Source: Methylocella silvestris
GTDB taxonomy: Bacteria; Pseudomonadota; Alphaproteobacteria; Rhizobiales; Beijerinckiaceae
Reading direction: 5' to 3'
Assembly (NCBI RefSeq): GCF_002891535.1
Contig: NZ_PDZR01000007.1
Coordinates: 100,684 to 164,683, forward strand
Length of the DNA stretch: 64,000 nucleotides
The notes under the pieces are model-generated. The model saw only the letters and a list, made by a program, of their open reading frames with translations. It made no database searches and had not been told where the DNA came from. Positions 39,147-50,881 of this stretch are shown piece after piece; within the stretch, counting starts at the first letter, position 1, and every line of letters starts with the position of its first letter. The position numbers were made by a program, and so were the translations under genes.

Positions 39147-40331
39147 ATGAACGATCAGGTCCGCAATTTCACGATCAATTTCGGTCCGCAGCATCCGGCG
39201 GCGCATGGCGTGTTGCGTCTGGTGCTCGAACTCGACGGCGAAGTGGTCGAGCGCGTCGATCCGCATATCGGCCTCCTGCATCGCGGCACCGAAAAGCTGA
39301 TGGAGGCGCGCACCTATCTCCAGAACATCCCCTATTTCGACCGGCTCGATTATGTCGCGCCGATGAACCAGGAACACGCTTTCTGTCTCGCCATCGAAAA
39401 GCTTGTCGGCCTTGAAGTCCCGCGCCGCGCCCAGCTTTTGCGCGTGCTGTTCTGTGAGATCGGCCGCATCCTGTCGCATCTTCTGAACGTCACGACGCAG
39501 GCGATGGACGTCGGCGCGCTCACTCCGCCGCTATGGGGCTTTGAAGAGCGCGAAAAGCTCATGGTGTTTTATGAGCGCGCTTCGGGGGCGCGGCTGCACG
39601 CCAATTATTTCCGGCCCGGCGGCGTGCATATGGATATTCCCGCGCGGCTGATCGACGATATCGAGGCTTGGTGCGATCCCTTCCTGAAAACCTGCGACGA
39701 TCTCCAGGCGCTGTTCATCGATAACCGCATCTTCAAGCAGCGCAATGTCGATATCGGCGTCGTCAGCCTCGAGGATTGCTGGGCGTGGGGATTTTCCGGC
39801 GTCATGGTCCGCGGCTCGGGCGCGCCATGGGATCTGCGCAAGGCGCAGCCCTATGAATGCTATGAGGAGATGGAGTTCGATATTCCGGTCGGCCGCCATG
39901 GCGACAATTACGACCGTCAGGTCATTCGCATGGAGGAGATGCGCCAGTCCGTCTCGATCATGAAGCAATGCGTGGCCAAGCTGCGCGAACCGGCCGGGCA
40001 GGGGCCCGTGCTCGCCAAGAGCAAGTTCGCGCCGCCCTCGCGCGGTGAAATGAAGCGTTCGATGGAAGCGCTGATCCACCATTTCAAGCTCTATACCGAA
40101 GGCTTCCACGTGCCGGCTGGCGAGGTCTATGCCGCGGTCGAGGCGCCGAAGGGCGAGTTCGGCGTCTATCTCGTCTCCGATGGCACCAACAAACCCTATC
40201 GCTGCAAGATCCGCGCGCCAGGTTTCGCCCATCTCGCCGCGATGGATTTCCTGTGCCGCAAATCCATGCTGGCCGACGTCAGCGCGATTTTGGGATCGAT
40301 CGACATTGTCTTCGGCGAGGTCGACCGGTGA
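39147..40331 (+). CDS. nuoD: NADH-quinone oxidoreductase subunit D
   Basis: A 394-aa 49-kDa-type subunit, lining the quinone site. Seen: [32 protein letters not shown], and the C-terminal [20 protein letters not shown] with FAHLAAMD. The quinone-head His lies in the PQHPAAHG loop. Full length. Confidence 0.98.
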   Translation: MNDQVRNFTINFGPQHPAAHGVLRLVLELDGEVVERVDPHIGLLHRGTEKLMEARTYLQNIPYFDRLDYVAPMNQEHAFCLAIEKLVGLEVPRRAQLLRVLFCEIGRILSHLLNVTTQAMDVGALTPPLWGFEEREKLMVFYERASGARLHANYFRPGGVHMDIPARLIDDIEAWCDPFLKTCDDLQALFIDNRIFKQRNVDIGVVSLEDCWAWGFSGVMVRGSGAPWDLRKAQPYECYEEMEFDIPVGRHGDNYDRQVIRMEEMRQSVSIMKQCVAKLREPAGQGPVLAKSKFAPPSRGEMKRSMEALIHHFKLYTEGFHVPAGEVYAAVEAPKGEFGVYLVSDGTNKPYRCKIRAPGFAHLAAMDFLCRKSMLADVSAILGSIDIVFGEVDR

Positions 40332-40394
40332 CCTTGATGCGCTTTTGTCTCAAAACTCCGGCCGCTATGGCCCTGATCGTTGAGTGTCGCTGAT

Positions 40395-41189
40395 ATGACC
40401 GTTCGCAGGCTCGCCGAAGTTCAGCCCGACTCCTTCGCCTTCTCCGCCGAGAATGAGGCTTGGGCCGACGCGATCATCGCCAAATATCCGCAAGGCCGGC
40501 AGGCGTCGGCGGTGATTTCGCTGCTGTGGCGGGCGCAGAAGCAGAATGACTATTGGCTGCCGCGTCCGGCGATCGAAGCGGTCGCCGAAAAGCTCGGCAT
40601 GCCCTATATCCGCGTGCTTGAGATCGCGACCTTCTATTCGATGTTCAACCTGTCGCCGGTCGGCGAGTATTTTGTACAGCTCTGCGGCACGACGCCTTGC
40701 CTGCTTGCCGGTTCGGACGGCATCAAATCCGTGCTGCGGAACCGTATCGGCGAGCCAGGCGTGGTGACGGCGGACGGCAAGTTTTCCTGGAACGAGGTCG
40801 AATGCCTCGGCGCCTGCTGCAACGCGCCGATGGTGCAGATCAACGACGATTATTTTGAGGACCTGACGCCCGATAATTTCGCCAAGCTGCTCGACGATCT
40901 CGCCGCTGGACGGCCAGTGCGAATCGGATCGCAGACTGGGCGCGTCTCCTCCGAGCCCGCCGGCGGTCTGACGGCGCTTGCCTCCTTTTATGGCGTGAGC
41001 GGACAGAGCGGCCCCTATTGCGTCACGGAGGCGCCAAGCATGGGCGATCCGGCGGCGGCGCGGGCGGAACTCGCGGCGCAGTCAAAAGCGCCGGCCGAGC
41101 CGGGCCATGAACGCTTGAAGCAGGAAGAGGCGCTGTCGTCGGGCAAGCCCGAGCCGAGCGTCTCCTCTTCCGACCAGACCTTGAACTGA
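40395..41189 (+). CDS. nuoE: NADH-quinone oxidoreductase subunit E
   Basis: A 264-aa 24-kDa-type subunit with cluster N1a. Ligands: CGTTPC and [10 protein letters not shown]. After about residue 185 there is a long, disordered-looking Ala/Ser/Pro/Glu-rich extension, longer than in many bacteria but seen in Rhizobiales. The start is ATG 40395; the frame also allows a TTG at 40380. Confidence 0.95.
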   Translation: MTVRRLAEVQPDSFAFSAENEAWADAIIAKYPQGRQASAVISLLWRAQKQNDYWLPRPAIEAVAEKLGMPYIRVLEIATFYSMFNLSPVGEYFVQLCGTTPCLLAGSDGIKSVLRNRIGEPGVVTADGKFSWNEVECLGACCNAPMVQINDDYFEDLTPDNFAKLLDDLAAGRPVRIGSQTGRVSSEPAGGLTALASFYGVSGQSGPYCVTEAPSMGDPAAARAELAAQSKAPAEPGHERLKQEEALSSGKPEPSVSSSDQTLN

Positions 41190-41200
41190 GGACGCATCCG

Positions 41201-42511
41201 ATGCTTGAAGACAAGGATCGCATCTTCACCAATCTCTATGGCTTCGGCGATTGGGGCCTGAAGGGCGCGCGGGCGCGTGGCGCGTGGGACAACACCAAGG
41301 GCCTGATCGAGAAGGGCAAAGACTGGATCCTGACCGAAATGAAGGCCTCGGGGCTGCGCGGGCGCGGCGGCGCTGGCTTCCCGACGGGACTCAAATGGTC
41401 GTTCATGCCGAAGGCCGATACGGCGCGGCCGTCCTATCTCGTCGTCAATGCCGATGAATCCGAGCCCGGCACCTGCAAAGACCGTGAGATCATGCGCAAT
41501 GATCCGCATCTTCTGATCGAGGGCTGCTTCATCGCCAGCTTCGCGATGGAGGCGCACGCCTGCTACATCTATATTCGCGGCGAATATATCCTCGAGGCCG
41601 ACCGGCTCGACGCGGCGATCGCTCAGGCCTATGAGGCGAATCTGCTCGGCAAGGACAATGTCCACGGCTGGCCGTTCGACATCTATGTCCATCGCGGCGC
41701 CGGCGCCTATATCTGCGGCGAGGAGACGGCTCTCCTCGAATCGCTTGAAGGCAAGAAGGGCATGCCGCGGCTGAAGCCGCCGTTCCCCGCCAATATGGGC
41801 CTCTATGGCTGTCCGACGACGGTCAACAATGTCGAATCGATCGCCGTCGCGCCGACCATCTTACGCCGTGGCGCAGCCTGGTTCTCGAGCTTCGGCGCGA
41901 AGAACAATTCCGGCACCAAGCTTTTCTGCATCTCCGGCCATGTCAACAAGCCCTGCAACGTCGAGGAGGCGATGTCGATCCCGTTCCGGGAGCTGATCGA
42001 CAAGCATTGTGGCGGCGTTCGCGGCGGCTCGGATAATTTGCTTGCGGTCATTCCGGGCGGGTCTTCGGTTCCCTGCGTGCCGGCCGCGCAGATCATCGAC
42101 GCGGCGATGGATTTCGACACGCTGCGCGATCTGAAGTCGGGCCTCGGCACGGCGGCCGTCATCGTCATGGATAAATCGACCGACATCATCCGCGCCATCG
42201 CAAGGCTCAGCTATTTCTACAAGCATGAGAGCTGCGGCCAGTGCACGCCCTGCCGCGAGGGTACGGGCTGGCTGTGGCGCGTCGTCACCCGCATGGCCGA
42301 GGGGCGCGCGCAAAAGCGCGAGATCGACATGCTGCTCGAAGTCACGACGCAGATCGAAGGCCACACCATTTGCGCGCTCGGCGACGCGGCGGCCTGGCCG
42401 GTACAGGGCCTCATCCGCCATTTCCGGCCGGAAATCGAAAAGCGCATCGACCAATATGCCGCAAATCCGCATTCGGAGCCTGCGCGCGGCTACCACGCGG
42501 CAGCGGAGTAG
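41201..42511 (+). CDS. nuoF: NADH-quinone oxidoreductase subunit F
   Basis: A 436-aa 51-kDa-type subunit binding NADH, FMN and cluster N3. Seen: the glycine-rich [20 protein letters not shown], the NADH region [20 protein letters not shown], and the cluster ligands [15 protein letters not shown] with a later Cys in [15 protein letters not shown]. The start is ATG 41201. Confidence 0.98.
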   Translation: MLEDKDRIFTNLYGFGDWGLKGARARGAWDNTKGLIEKGKDWILTEMKASGLRGRGGAGFPTGLKWSFMPKADTARPSYLVVNADESEPGTCKDREIMRNDPHLLIEGCFIASFAMEAHACYIYIRGEYILEADRLDAAIAQAYEANLLGKDNVHGWPFDIYVHRGAGAYICGEETALLESLEGKKGMPRLKPPFPANMGLYGCPTTVNNVESIAVAPTILRRGAAWFSSFGAKNNSGTKLFCISGHVNKPCNVEEAMSIPFRELIDKHCGGVRGGSDNLLAVIPGGSSVPCVPAAQIIDAAMDFDTLRDLKSGLGTAAVIVMDKSTDIIRAIARLSYFYKHESCGQCTPCREGTGWLWRVVTRMAEGRAQKREIDMLLEVTTQIEGHTICALGDAAAWPVQGLIRHFRPEIEKRIDQYAANPHSEPARGYHAAAE

Positions 42512-42515
42512 CATC

Positions 42516-42578
42516 GTGATCGATCCAAAAGGACGTAGCGTCTGGCCGACGAGCCGCCGCATCAAGGACAAGGCATGA
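42516..42578 (+). CDS. Possible 20-aa microprotein coupled to nuoG
   Basis: GTG 42516 behind GGAG, ending in TGA 42576-42578, which overlaps the nuoG ATG as ATGA. The product is basic ([20 protein letters not shown]). The overlap would favour reinitiation at nuoG. It could also be an accidental frame. Confidence 0.3.
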   Translation: MIDPKGRSVWPTSRRIKDKA

Positions 42579-44638
42579 CCAAGCTGATCGTCGACGACGT
42601 CGAAATCGACGTGCCGCCCGAATATACCTTGCTGCAGGCCTGCGAGCAGGCGGGCGCCGAGATTCCTCGCTTCTGCTTCCATGAGCGCCTGTCGATCGCC
42701 GGCAATTGCCGCATGTGCCTCGTCGAAGTGAAGGGCGGTCCGCCGAAGCCGTCGGCCTCCTGCGCCGTCGCCGTGCGCGACCTGCGGCCCGGCCCGGACG
42801 GCGCCCCGCCCGTCGTTCTGACCAAATCGCCGATGGTGAAAAAGGCGCGTCAGGGCGTGATGGAGTTTCTCCTGATCAATCATCCGCTCGACTGCCCGAT
42901 CTGCGATCAGGGCGGCGAATGCGACCTGCAGGATCAGGCCATGGCCTTCGGCTTCGAGGGCTCGCGCTACGCCGAGAACAAGCGCGCCGTTGAGGACAAA
43001 TATATCGGGCCGCTGGTTCGCACCTCGATGAACCGCTGCATCCATTGCACCCGCTGCGTCCGGTTCACGGCCGAAGTCGCCGGCACGGGCGACATGGGCG
43101 CGATCGGCCGCGGCGAGGATATGGAGATCACCACCTATCTCGAAACCGCGATGGGCTCTGAATTGCAGGGCAATGTCGCGGATCTCTGCCCCGTCGGCGC
43201 GCTCCTGCCAAAGCCCTATTCCTTCAAGGCGCGCTCGTGGGAGCTCGTCAAGACGGAATCGATCGACGTCATGGACGCGCTCGGCTCGGCCATCCGCATC
43301 GACACGCGCGGGCGCGAAGTGATGCGCATTCTGCCGCGCGTAAACGACCGCGTGAACGAGGAATGGATCTCCGACAAGGCGCGCCAGATCGTCGACGGGC
43401 TGAAGTCGCGCCGGCTCGACCGGCCCTATATTCGCGAAGGCGGCAAATTGCGCCCGGCAAGCTGGCGCGAGGCCTTTGCCCTTATCGCCGAAAAAATCAA
43501 GGCGGCGCCGCCTCACCGCATCGGCGCGATCGCCGGCGATCTTTGCGCCGTCGAGGAGATGTTCGCGCTGCAATCGCTCATGGGCGGTCTCGGCGCCGTC
43601 TCGCTCGACTGCCGTCAGGACGGCGCGAAGCTCGATCCGGCGTTCGGCCGGGGCAGCTATATTTTCAATCCGACCATCGCCGGGATCGAGGCCGCCGACG
43701 GTCTCATGATCATCGGTTCGAACCCGCGCATCGAAGCGCCGGTGCTGAACGCGCGGATCCGCAAGCGCTGGCTAAAGGGCGGCTTCAAGATCGGGCTCAT
43801 CGGCGAGAAAGCCGACCTCACCTATGATTACGCCTATCTCGGCGCCGGCCCCGATACGCTCGCGTCATTTGCTGATCATGCGCCGGCGCACATGGAAAAG
43901 CCGATGTTCCTGATCGGCCAGGGCGCTCTTGCCCGGGAGGATGGGCTTTCGGTGCTGGCGCTCGCCGCCAAATCCGCGGGCGCGCTTGGCGTGATCAAGG
44001 ACGGCTGGAACGGCTTTGCCGTGCTGCATACGGCGGCGGCGCGGGTCGGCGGCCTCGATCTCGGCTTTGTGCCGCGTTCGGGCGGCCTTGACGCCGCGGG
44101 AATGGCGCAGGCCGGCGCGCTTGACGTTCTCTATAATCTTGGCGCCGATGAGATCGATATCGAGCCGGGCGCCTTCGTCATCTATCAGGGCTCGCATGGC
44201 GATCGCGGCGCCGCCCGCGCCGACGTCATCCTGCCGGGCGCGGCCTATACCGAGAAATCGGGGCTCTATGTGAATACCGAGGGACGCGTGCAGCTCGCCG
44301 ACCGCGCCAATTTCCCGCCCGGCGACGCCAGAGAAGATTGGGCGATTTTACGCGCCCTGTCTGATGTGCTTTCGCGCAAGCTGGCGTTTGATTCCCTCAA
44401 GGGCCTGCGCGAACGGCTGTTTGCGGCCCATCCGCATTTTGCAGCGATCGACGCGGTGTCAGACAACGCCTCATTCGATCTCGATCGGCTGACCGGCGCC
44501 GGAGGGGCGGCCGGCTCGGCGTCGTTCGCCTCGCCGATCACCGATTTTTATCTCACCAATCCGATCGCAAGAGCCTCGGCGGTGATGGCGGAATGCTCCG
44601 CCATGCGCCTCGACCTCGCGCGCCACGCGGCGGAGTAG
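42575..44638 (+). CDS. nuoG: NADH-quinone oxidoreductase subunit G
   Basis: A 687-aa 75-kDa-type subunit. The N-terminal 2Fe-2S ligands are in [20 protein letters not shown]; the 4Fe-4S ligands in [20 protein letters not shown] and [12 protein letters not shown]. The rest is a molybdopterin-oxidoreductase-like domain without the cofactor. The start is ATG 42575. Confidence 0.97.
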   Translation: MTKLIVDDVEIDVPPEYTLLQACEQAGAEIPRFCFHERLSIAGNCRMCLVEVKGGPPKPSASCAVAVRDLRPGPDGAPPVVLTKSPMVKKARQGVMEFLLINHPLDCPICDQGGECDLQDQAMAFGFEGSRYAENKRAVEDKYIGPLVRTSMNRCIHCTRCVRFTAEVAGTGDMGAIGRGEDMEITTYLETAMGSELQGNVADLCPVGALLPKPYSFKARSWELVKTESIDVMDALGSAIRIDTRGREVMRILPRVNDRVNEEWISDKARQIVDGLKSRRLDRPYIREGGKLRPASWREAFALIAEKIKAAPPHRIGAIAGDLCAVEEMFALQSLMGGLGAVSLDCRQDGAKLDPAFGRGSYIFNPTIAGIEAADGLMIIGSNPRIEAPVLNARIRKRWLKGGFKIGLIGEKADLTYDYAYLGAGPDTLASFADHAPAHMEKPMFLIGQGALAREDGLSVLALAAKSAGALGVIKDGWNGFAVLHTAAARVGGLDLGFVPRSGGLDAAGMAQAGALDVLYNLGADEIDIEPGAFVIYQGSHGDRGAARADVILPGAAYTEKSGLYVNTEGRVQLADRANFPPGDAREDWAILRALSDVLSRKLAFDSLKGLRERLFAAHPHFAAIDAVSDNASFDLDRLTGAGGAAGSASFASPITDFYLTNPIARASAVMAECSAMRLDLARHAAE

Positions 44639-44642
44639 AGCC

Positions 44643-45671
44643 ATGGAAGAAACCGGCTGGTTCCTGGCCTTGCTGCTGATGGTGATCAAGAGCGTCGTTC
44701 TGCTCGTCGTGCTGCTGATCTTCATCGCCTATATTCTTTACGCCGACCGCAAGATCTGGGCGGCGGTGCAATTGCGCCGCGGCCCCAATGTGGTCGGTCC
44801 GTGGGGGCTGTTCCAGAGCTTCGCGGACATGCTGAAATTCGTCTTCAAGGAGCCGGTCATTCCGGACGGCTCCAACAAGGGCGTGTTTCTGCTGGCGCCC
44901 TTTGTCATGGGTCTGTTGTCGCTTGCCGCCTGGGCGGTGATCCCGGTCGCCGAGGGCTGGGCGATCGCCGACATCAATGTCGGCATTCTCTACGTGCTCG
45001 CGATCTCCTCGCTCAGCGTCTATGGCGTCATCATGGGCGGCTGGGCGTCGAACTCGAAATATCCGTTCCTCTCAGCATTGCGCGCCGCGGCGCAGATGAT
45101 CTCCTATGAAGTCTCGATCGGCTTCGTCATCATCACCGTGCTGCTCTGCGTCGGCTCGCTGAACCTCACCGACATCGTGCGCGCGCAGGACAATGGCTGG
45201 GGCATTCTCGGCTGGTACTGGCTGCCGCTGTTTCCGATGTTCGTCATCTTCTTCATTTCGGCGCTGGCCGAAACGAACCGGCCGCCGTTCGACCTCGCCG
45301 AGGCCGAGTCCGAGCTCGTCGCCGGCTTCATGGTCGAATATTCCTCGACGCCCTACATGCTGTTCATGCTCGCCGAATATGTGGCGATCATCACCATGTG
45401 CGCGCTGATGACCATTTTGTTCCTCGGCGGCTGGCTGTCTCCGATTCCCTTCCCGCCCTTCACTTGGGTTCCGGGCGTCATCTGGTTCGTCCTGAAGGTT
45501 TGCGCGGTTTTCTTCATGTTCGCCATGGTGAAAGCCTTCGTGCCGCGCTACCGCTATGACCAGCTGATGCGTCTTGGCTGGAAGGTCTTTCTGCCGATCT
45601 CGCTCGCCATGGTCGTGCTTGTCGCGGCCGTGTTGCAGATCACCGGCTGGGGCGCGGAGATGGCGCAATGA
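44643..45671 (+). CDS. nuoH: NADH-quinone oxidoreductase subunit H
   Basis: A 342-aa membrane subunit with about eight helices that joins the membrane and peripheral arms. Signatures: [20 protein letters not shown] and [20 protein letters not shown] followed by [13 protein letters not shown]. It starts 4 bp after nuoG. Confidence 0.98.
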   Translation: MEETGWFLALLLMVIKSVVLLVVLLIFIAYILYADRKIWAAVQLRRGPNVVGPWGLFQSFADMLKFVFKEPVIPDGSNKGVFLLAPFVMGLLSLAAWAVIPVAEGWAIADINVGILYVLAISSLSVYGVIMGGWASNSKYPFLSALRAAAQMISYEVSIGFVIITVLLCVGSLNLTDIVRAQDNGWGILGWYWLPLFPMFVIFFISALAETNRPPFDLAEAESELVAGFMVEYSSTPYMLFMLAEYVAIITMCALMTILFLGGWLSPIPFPPFTWVPGVIWFVLKVCAVFFMFAMVKAFVPRYRYDQLMRLGWKVFLPISLAMVVLVAAVLQITGWGAEMAQ

Positions 45672-45705
45672 GGCCGCTTGAAAATTCACTGCGAAAGGGA
45701 CGGAC

Positions 45706-46194
45706 ATGAAGCTCGACCAGGCCGCCAAGGCTTTGTTCCTGTCGGAGTTCGTCGGCGCGTTTCTCCTGTCGATGCGCTATTTCTTCAAGCCGAAACCGAC
45801 GCTGAACTATCCGCACGAGAAGAACCCGCAATCGCCGCGCTATCGCGGCGAGCACGCGCTGCGCCGCTATCCGAACGGCGAGGAGCGCTGCATCGCCTGC
45901 AAGCTGTGCGAGGCGATCTGCCCGGCGCAGGCGATCACCATCGAGGCGGGGCCGCGCCGCAACGACGGCACGCGCCGCACCACCCGCTACGATATCGATA
46001 TGGTGAAATGCATCTATTGCGGCTTCTGTCAGGAGGCCTGCCCGGTTGACGCCATCGTCGAGGGGCCGAACGCGGAATTCTCGGTCGAGACGCGCGAAGA
46101 GCTTTACTACGACAAGGACAGGCTGCTCGAAAACGGCGCAAGGTGGGAGCGCGAGATTGCGCGGAACCTGGCGCTCGAAGCTCCATACCGGTGA
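45706..46194 (+). CDS. nuoI: NADH-quinone oxidoreductase subunit I
   Basis: A 162-aa 8Fe ferredoxin-type subunit with clusters N6a and N6b. The two motifs are [16 protein letters not shown] and [16 protein letters not shown]. The start ATG 45706 follows AAAGGGACGG. Usual length. Confidence 0.98.
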   Translation: MKLDQAAKALFLSEFVGAFLLSMRYFFKPKPTLNYPHEKNPQSPRYRGEHALRRYPNGEERCIACKLCEAICPAQAITIEAGPRRNDGTRRTTRYDIDMVKCIYCGFCQEACPVDAIVEGPNAEFSVETREELYYDKDRLLENGARWEREIARNLALEAPYR

Positions 46195-46285
46195 GGCTGC
46201 GCCTGACCCTGCGGGAAGAGGCGTCGCCGGGGTCGCCGTGCGGCGAAGGACGACAGTGGGCGCGCTGCGCCGATGGGGATCTTTG

Positions 46286-46891
46286 ATGATTGCGGCGCTG
46301 TTCTTTTATCTGTTTTCCGCGGTTCTGATCGCCTCCGCCTTTCTGGTGATCACATCGCGCAATCCGGTCCATTCGGTCCTGTTCCTGATCCTCGCCTTCT
46401 TCAATGCGGCGGGCCTGTTTCTGCTGCTTGGCGCTGAATTTCTGGCGATGCTGCTCGTCGTCGTCTATGTCGGCGCGGTTGCGGTGCTGTTCCTCTTCGT
46501 CGTGATGATGCTCGACGTCGATTTCGCCGAATTCAAGCAGGGTTTTATGCGCTATCTGCCGGTTGGCGGCGCGATCGGCGCGATTGTCCTGCTCGAACTC
46601 GTGCTGGTCGTCGGCGGCTGGCGGGTCGACGCCGCTTCGCTGGCCAATGTCGCCTCCCCGGCGCCGCCGGCCATGAGCAACACGCTCGCGCTCGGCCGGG
46701 TGCTCTATACGCAATACGCCTATCTGTTCATCGCGGCCGGCATGGTGCTGCTCACCGCCATGATCGGCGCGATCATCCTGACGCTGCATCACAAGGTCGG
46801 GATCAAGCGACAGGACGTTGCGGCGCAGAATGCGCGCACGCCCAAGGACGCGGTGGAGCTTCGCAAGAAGTCCTTCCGGCAGGGCGTCTGA
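46286..46891 (+). CDS. nuoJ: NADH-quinone oxidoreductase subunit J
   Basis: A 201-aa membrane subunit with five helices. Family segments: [40 protein letters not shown], and the C-terminal helix ending in LTLHHK. The start is ATG 46286 ([11 protein letters not shown]); the frame is open to 46046 but that part overlaps nuoI. Confidence 0.96.
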   Translation: MIAALFFYLFSAVLIASAFLVITSRNPVHSVLFLILAFFNAAGLFLLLGAEFLAMLLVVVYVGAVAVLFLFVVMMLDVDFAEFKQGFMRYLPVGGAIGAIVLLELVLVVGGWRVDAASLANVASPAPPAMSNTLALGRVLYTQYAYLFIAAGMVLLTAMIGAIILTLHHKVGIKRQDVAAQNARTPKDAVELRKKSFRQGV

Positions 46892-46903
46892 GGGGCGATC
46901 AAG

Positions 46904-46957
46904 ATGAAAATCGACATGATGAGCAACGATTCGCACCCGGCCGGACGAAAAAGATGA
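46904..46957 (+). CDS. Possible 17-aa microprotein coupled to nuoK
   Basis: ATG 46904 behind AGGGG to TGA 46955-46957, overlapping the nuoK ATG (ATGA). The product is [17 protein letters not shown]. This arrangement resembles the one before nuoG. It may be a coupling peptide or chance. Confidence 0.3.
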   Translation: MKIDMMSNDSHPAGRKR

Positions 46958-47262
46958 TCCTTTCCCTCAGCCATTTCCTGATCGTCGCGGCGATGCTGTT
47001 CACCATCGGCGTCGCCGGCATCATCCTCAACCGGAAGAACATCATCGTCGTCCTGATGTCGGTCGAGCTGATCCTCCTGTCGGTCAATATCAACCTCGTG
47101 TCCTTCTCGAGCTTTTTCGGCGACCTCACCGGCCAGGTGTTCTCGCTGTTCATCCTGACCGTCGCCGCCGCGGAAGCCGCGATCGGCCTCGCCATTCTCG
47201 TCGCCTACTATCGCAATCGCGGCTCGATCGCGGTCGAAGACATCAACTTGATGAAGGGCTGA
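46954..47262 (+). CDS. nuoK: NADH-quinone oxidoreductase subunit K
   Basis: A 102-aa membrane subunit with three helices and the two conserved buried Glu residues (in [18 protein letters not shown] and [20 protein letters not shown]). It starts at ATG 46954 within an ATGA overlap and ends 4 bp before nuoL. Confidence 0.97.
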   Translation: MILSLSHFLIVAAMLFTIGVAGIILNRKNIIVVLMSVELILLSVNINLVSFSSFFGDLTGQVFSLFILTVAAAEAAIGLAILVAYYRNRGSIAVEDINLMKG

Positions 47263-47266
47263 GCCG

Positions 47267-49300
47267 ATGTATGCGGCAATCCTATTCCTTCCGCTCATCG
47301 GATTTCTGATCGCGGGACCGTTCGGACGACAGCTCGGCGCGCGGCCTTCGGAGCTGGTCACGACCAGCCTACTGTTCGTCGCGGCCCTGTTGTCCTGGAT
47401 CGCCTTCGCCAATGTCGCGCTGGGCGAGGAGCCGGGCAGCGTCGCGCTGCTGGGCGAATGGTTCTCGTCCGGCGCGCTGCGCGCGGAATGGACGGTGCGG
47501 GTCGACAGTCTGACCGCAGTGATGCTTGTCGTCGTCACCACCGTGTCGGCGCTCGTGCATCTCTATTCGATCGGCTATATGAGCGATGATCCCTCGCGGC
47601 CGCGCTTCTTTTCCTATCTCTCGCTGTTTACCTTCGCCATGCTGGCGCTGGTCACCGCCGACAATCTTCTGCAGATGTTTTTCGGCTGGGAAGGCGTCGG
47701 CCTCGCATCCTATCTCCTGATCGGCTTCTGGTATCAAAAGCCCTCGGCCAACGCCGCCGCGATCAAGGCGTTCGTCGTCAACCGCGTCGGCGACTTCGGC
47801 TTCCTGCTCGGCATCTTCATGGTGTTCGTGCTGACCCGCTCGATCAATTTCGAGCAGATTTTCGCCGCGGCGCCGGGCCTCGCCAACACCACGATCCATG
47901 TCTTCGGCGCCGAGTGGGACGCCATGACGATTACCTGCTTGCTGCTGTTCATGGGCGCCATGGGCAAGTCAGCGCAGTTCCTGCTGCACACCTGGCTGCC
48001 GGACGCCATGGAGGGGCCGACCCCCGTGTCCGCCCTGATCCATGCCGCGACCATGGTCACCGCCGGCGTCTTCATGGTGGCGCGCCTCTCGCCCCTGTTC
48101 GAGCAGGCGCCGCATGCGCTGTCCTTCGTCATCTTCATTGGCGCGACCACGGCCTTTTTCGCCGCGACCGTCGGCCTCGTACAGAACGACATCAAGCGCG
48201 TCATCGCCTATTCGACCTGTTCACAGCTCGGTTATATGTTCGTCGCGCTCGGCGTCGGCGGCTATTCGATCGGCATTTTCCACCTCTTTACCCATGCCTT
48301 CTTCAAGGCGCTGCTGTTCCTTGGGGCCGGTTCGGTGATCGTCGCGATGCACCACGAGCAGGACATGCGCAACATGGGCGGGCTGTGGCGGAAAATCCCG
48401 TTTACCTTCGCCATGATGACGATCGGCACGCTGGCGCTGACCGGCTTTCCCTATACGTCCGGCTATTTCTCCAAGGACGCGATCATCGAGGCGGCCTATG
48501 CCTCGCATCGGCCGATGGCCTTCTACGGCTATCTCATGACTGTCATCGCCGCCGCGCTGACCTCCTTCTATTCCTGGCGGCTCGTGTTCCTGACCTTCTT
48601 CGGCAAGGCGCAATGGGCGGATGAGGGCCATGGCGCCGCGGCCCATTCGGTCGGCGCCGCCGCGGTCGCCGGCCACGCGCCGGACGCCCACGCCGCCGAT
48701 GCGCATGACGACCATGGCCACCACGGTCCGCTCAATCCGCATGAAGCGCCGATCGTCATGCTGATCCCGCTCGCCGTCCTCGCCGTCGGCGCGCTCTTCG
48801 CCGGTCTCATTTTCCACAGCGACTTCATCGGCGAGGGTTTTAATGAATTCTGGAAGGGCTCGCTCTTCCTCGGCCCCGACAATCACATCCTGCATGAGAT
48901 GGAGGAAATCCCCCATCTCGCCGCCCTGATGCCGACCATCATGATGGTCGCCGGATTCCTCATCGCGCTCTACATGTATATTCTGGCGCCAGCGACCCCC
49001 GCGCGGCTCGCCGCGGCGATGCCGGCGCTCTACCGCTTCCTGCTCAACAAATGGTATTTCGACGAGCTCTACGACAAGATCTTCGTCCGCCCGGCGTTCT
49101 GGCTCGGCAATCTGTTCTGGCGCGGCGGCGATGGCGCGATCATCGATCGCCTTGGTCCTGATGGCGTCGCCGCCCGGGTCGTCGACGTCACCGGCCGCGT
49201 CGTGAGGCTGCAGAGCGGCTATATCTACCATTATGCTTTCGCCATGCTGATCGGGCTCGCCGCCATCATCACCTGGTATATCGTCGGGGGTGTGCGCTGA
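47267..49300 (+). CDS. nuoL: NADH-quinone oxidoreductase subunit L
   Basis: A 677-aa antiporter-like proton-pumping subunit with about 16 helices and a C-terminal lateral helix. Seen: [40 protein letters not shown], and [10 protein letters not shown] His/Asp-rich loop (about residues 450-500, e.g. [20 protein letters not shown]) is inserted before one of the last helices. Its stop overlaps the nuoM start. Confidence 0.97.
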   Translation: MYAAILFLPLIGFLIAGPFGRQLGARPSELVTTSLLFVAALLSWIAFANVALGEEPGSVALLGEWFSSGALRAEWTVRVDSLTAVMLVVVTTVSALVHLYSIGYMSDDPSRPRFFSYLSLFTFAMLALVTADNLLQMFFGWEGVGLASYLLIGFWYQKPSANAAAIKAFVVNRVGDFGFLLGIFMVFVLTRSINFEQIFAAAPGLANTTIHVFGAEWDAMTITCLLLFMGAMGKSAQFLLHTWLPDAMEGPTPVSALIHAATMVTAGVFMVARLSPLFEQAPHALSFVIFIGATTAFFAATVGLVQNDIKRVIAYSTCSQLGYMFVALGVGGYSIGIFHLFTHAFFKALLFLGAGSVIVAMHHEQDMRNMGGLWRKIPFTFAMMTIGTLALTGFPYTSGYFSKDAIIEAAYASHRPMAFYGYLMTVIAAALTSFYSWRLVFLTFFGKAQWADEGHGAAAHSVGAAAVAGHAPDAHAADAHDDHGHHGPLNPHEAPIVMLIPLAVLAVGALFAGLIFHSDFIGEGFNEFWKGSLFLGPDNHILHEMEEIPHLAALMPTIMMVAGFLIALYMYILAPATPARLAAAMPALYRFLLNKWYFDELYDKIFVRPAFWLGNLFWRGGDGAIIDRLGPDGVAARVVDVTGRVVRLQSGYIYHYAFAMLIGLAAIITWYIVGGVR

Positions 49301-50853
49301 TGTTTGGCTTCGGCATTCTCTCTTGCATCGTCTTCCTGCCGCTGGTTGGCGCGGCTTTCATCCTCTGCCTGCGCGGCGAGGATGAAGCGACGCTGAACAA
49401 CGCCCGCTGGGCCGCCTTCGCGACGACGGTGATCGTCTTCCTGCTTACCGTCTTCGCCTATGCGAAGTTCGATACGTCGTCGGCCGGGTTCCAGCTCGTC
49501 GAGCAAAAGGGCTGGTTCGGTTCGGGGCTCATCTACAAGCTCGGAGTCGACGGCGTCTCGATGCCCTTCGTGCTGCTGACCGGTTTCCTGATGCCGTTCT
49601 GCATCGCCGCCTCGTGGAAATCGATCACCTATCGCGTCAAGGATTATATGATCGCGTTCCTCGTGCTCGAGACCATGATGCTCGGCGTCTTCTGCGCGCT
49701 CGACCTCGTGCTGTTCTATCTGTTCTTCGAGGGCGGCCTCATACCGATGTTTCTCATCATCGGCATCTGGGGCGGCAAGCGGCGCGTCTACGCCAGCTTT
49801 AAGTTCTTCCTCTATACGCTCGTCGGCTCGCTTTTGATGCTGCTCGCCATCATGGCGATGTACGGTTTCGCCGGCACGACGGACATCGTCCAGCTGCTGG
49901 CGACGAGCTTCCCGGCCTCGATGCAGAAATGGCTGTTTCTCGCCTTCTTCGCCTCGCTGGCCGTCAAGATGCCGATGTGGCCGGTGCATACCTGGCTTCC
50001 GGACGCGCATGTCGAGGCGCCGACGGCGGGCTCGGTGATCCTCGCCGGCATCCTGCTCAAGATGGGCGGCTATGGCTTCATCCGCTTCTCGCTGCCGATG
50101 TTCCCCGACGCCTCTGCCTATTTCGCGCCGCTGATTTACGCGCTCTCGATCATCGCCATCATCTACACCTCGCTGGTCGCGCTGGTGCAGGAGGACATGA
50201 AGAAGCTGATCGCCTATTCCTCGGTGGCGCATATGGGATTCGTCACCATGGGCCTGTTCACCATGACGGAGCAGGGGGTGCAGGGCGCGATGTTCCAGAT
50301 GATCTCGCATGGTCTCGTGTCGGGCGCGCTGTTCCTTTGCGTCGGCGTCGTCTACGACCGGATGCATACGCGCGAGATCGCGGCCTATGGCGGCCTCGTC
50401 GCCCGCATGCCGCTCTATGCCGTCGTCTTCATGATCTTCACCATGGCCAATGTCGGCCTGCCCGGCACATCCGGCTTCATCGGCGAATTTCTGACTCTTC
50501 TTGGCGGCTTCCGGGTCAACAGCTGGATCGGCCTTTTGGCGACGACGGGGGTTATCCTGTCGGCGGCCTATGCGCTGTTCCTCTACCGCCGCGTCGTCTT
50601 TGGCGTGCTCGACAAGCCGGCCTTGCGCAATATCCTCGATCTCTCGCCGCGCGAGGCGGCGATCTTCGCACCGCTGGTGGCGCTGACGCTTTATTTCGGC
50701 TTCCATCCGAAGCCGGTCCTCGATAGCTCGGCGGCGTCCGTCGCCGCGCTCATCCAGAATTACGACGCGGCGATCGCAAGGACGCGGACCGCCGAACTGA
50801 CGCAAAATGAGGCGGCGCGCCGCATCGAACCCCGCACTGCCTCATCCGACTGA
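49300..50853 (+). CDS. nuoM: NADH-quinone oxidoreductase subunit M
   Basis: A 517-aa antiporter-like subunit. Seen: [40 protein letters not shown] and the Lys-bearing region [20 protein letters not shown]. It starts at ATG 49300, sharing a base with the nuoL stop, and its end overlaps the open frame preceding nuoN. Confidence 0.97.
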   Translation: MFGFGILSCIVFLPLVGAAFILCLRGEDEATLNNARWAAFATTVIVFLLTVFAYAKFDTSSAGFQLVEQKGWFGSGLIYKLGVDGVSMPFVLLTGFLMPFCIAASWKSITYRVKDYMIAFLVLETMMLGVFCALDLVLFYLFFEGGLIPMFLIIGIWGGKRRVYASFKFFLYTLVGSLLMLLAIMAMYGFAGTTDIVQLLATSFPASMQKWLFLAFFASLAVKMPMWPVHTWLPDAHVEAPTAGSVILAGILLKMGGYGFIRFSLPMFPDASAYFAPLIYALSIIAIIYTSLVALVQEDMKKLIAYSSVAHMGFVTMGLFTMTEQGVQGAMFQMISHGLVSGALFLCVGVVYDRMHTREIAAYGGLVARMPLYAVVFMIFTMANVGLPGTSGFIGEFLTLLGGFRVNSWIGLLATTGVILSAAYALFLYRRVVFGVLDKPALRNILDLSPREAAIFAPLVALTLYFGFHPKPVLDSSAASVAALIQNYDAAIARTRTAELTQNEAARRIEPRTASSD

Positions 50854-50881
50854 AGAATCGCGCTTTTTAAGGCTGCCGCAC

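Noticed and set aside
41861..43573. 570-codon antisense frame over nuoF-nuoG, and a 524-codon one over nuoM (49231-50805)
   Set aside because: Shadow frames; the sense strand carries complete complex I motifs.
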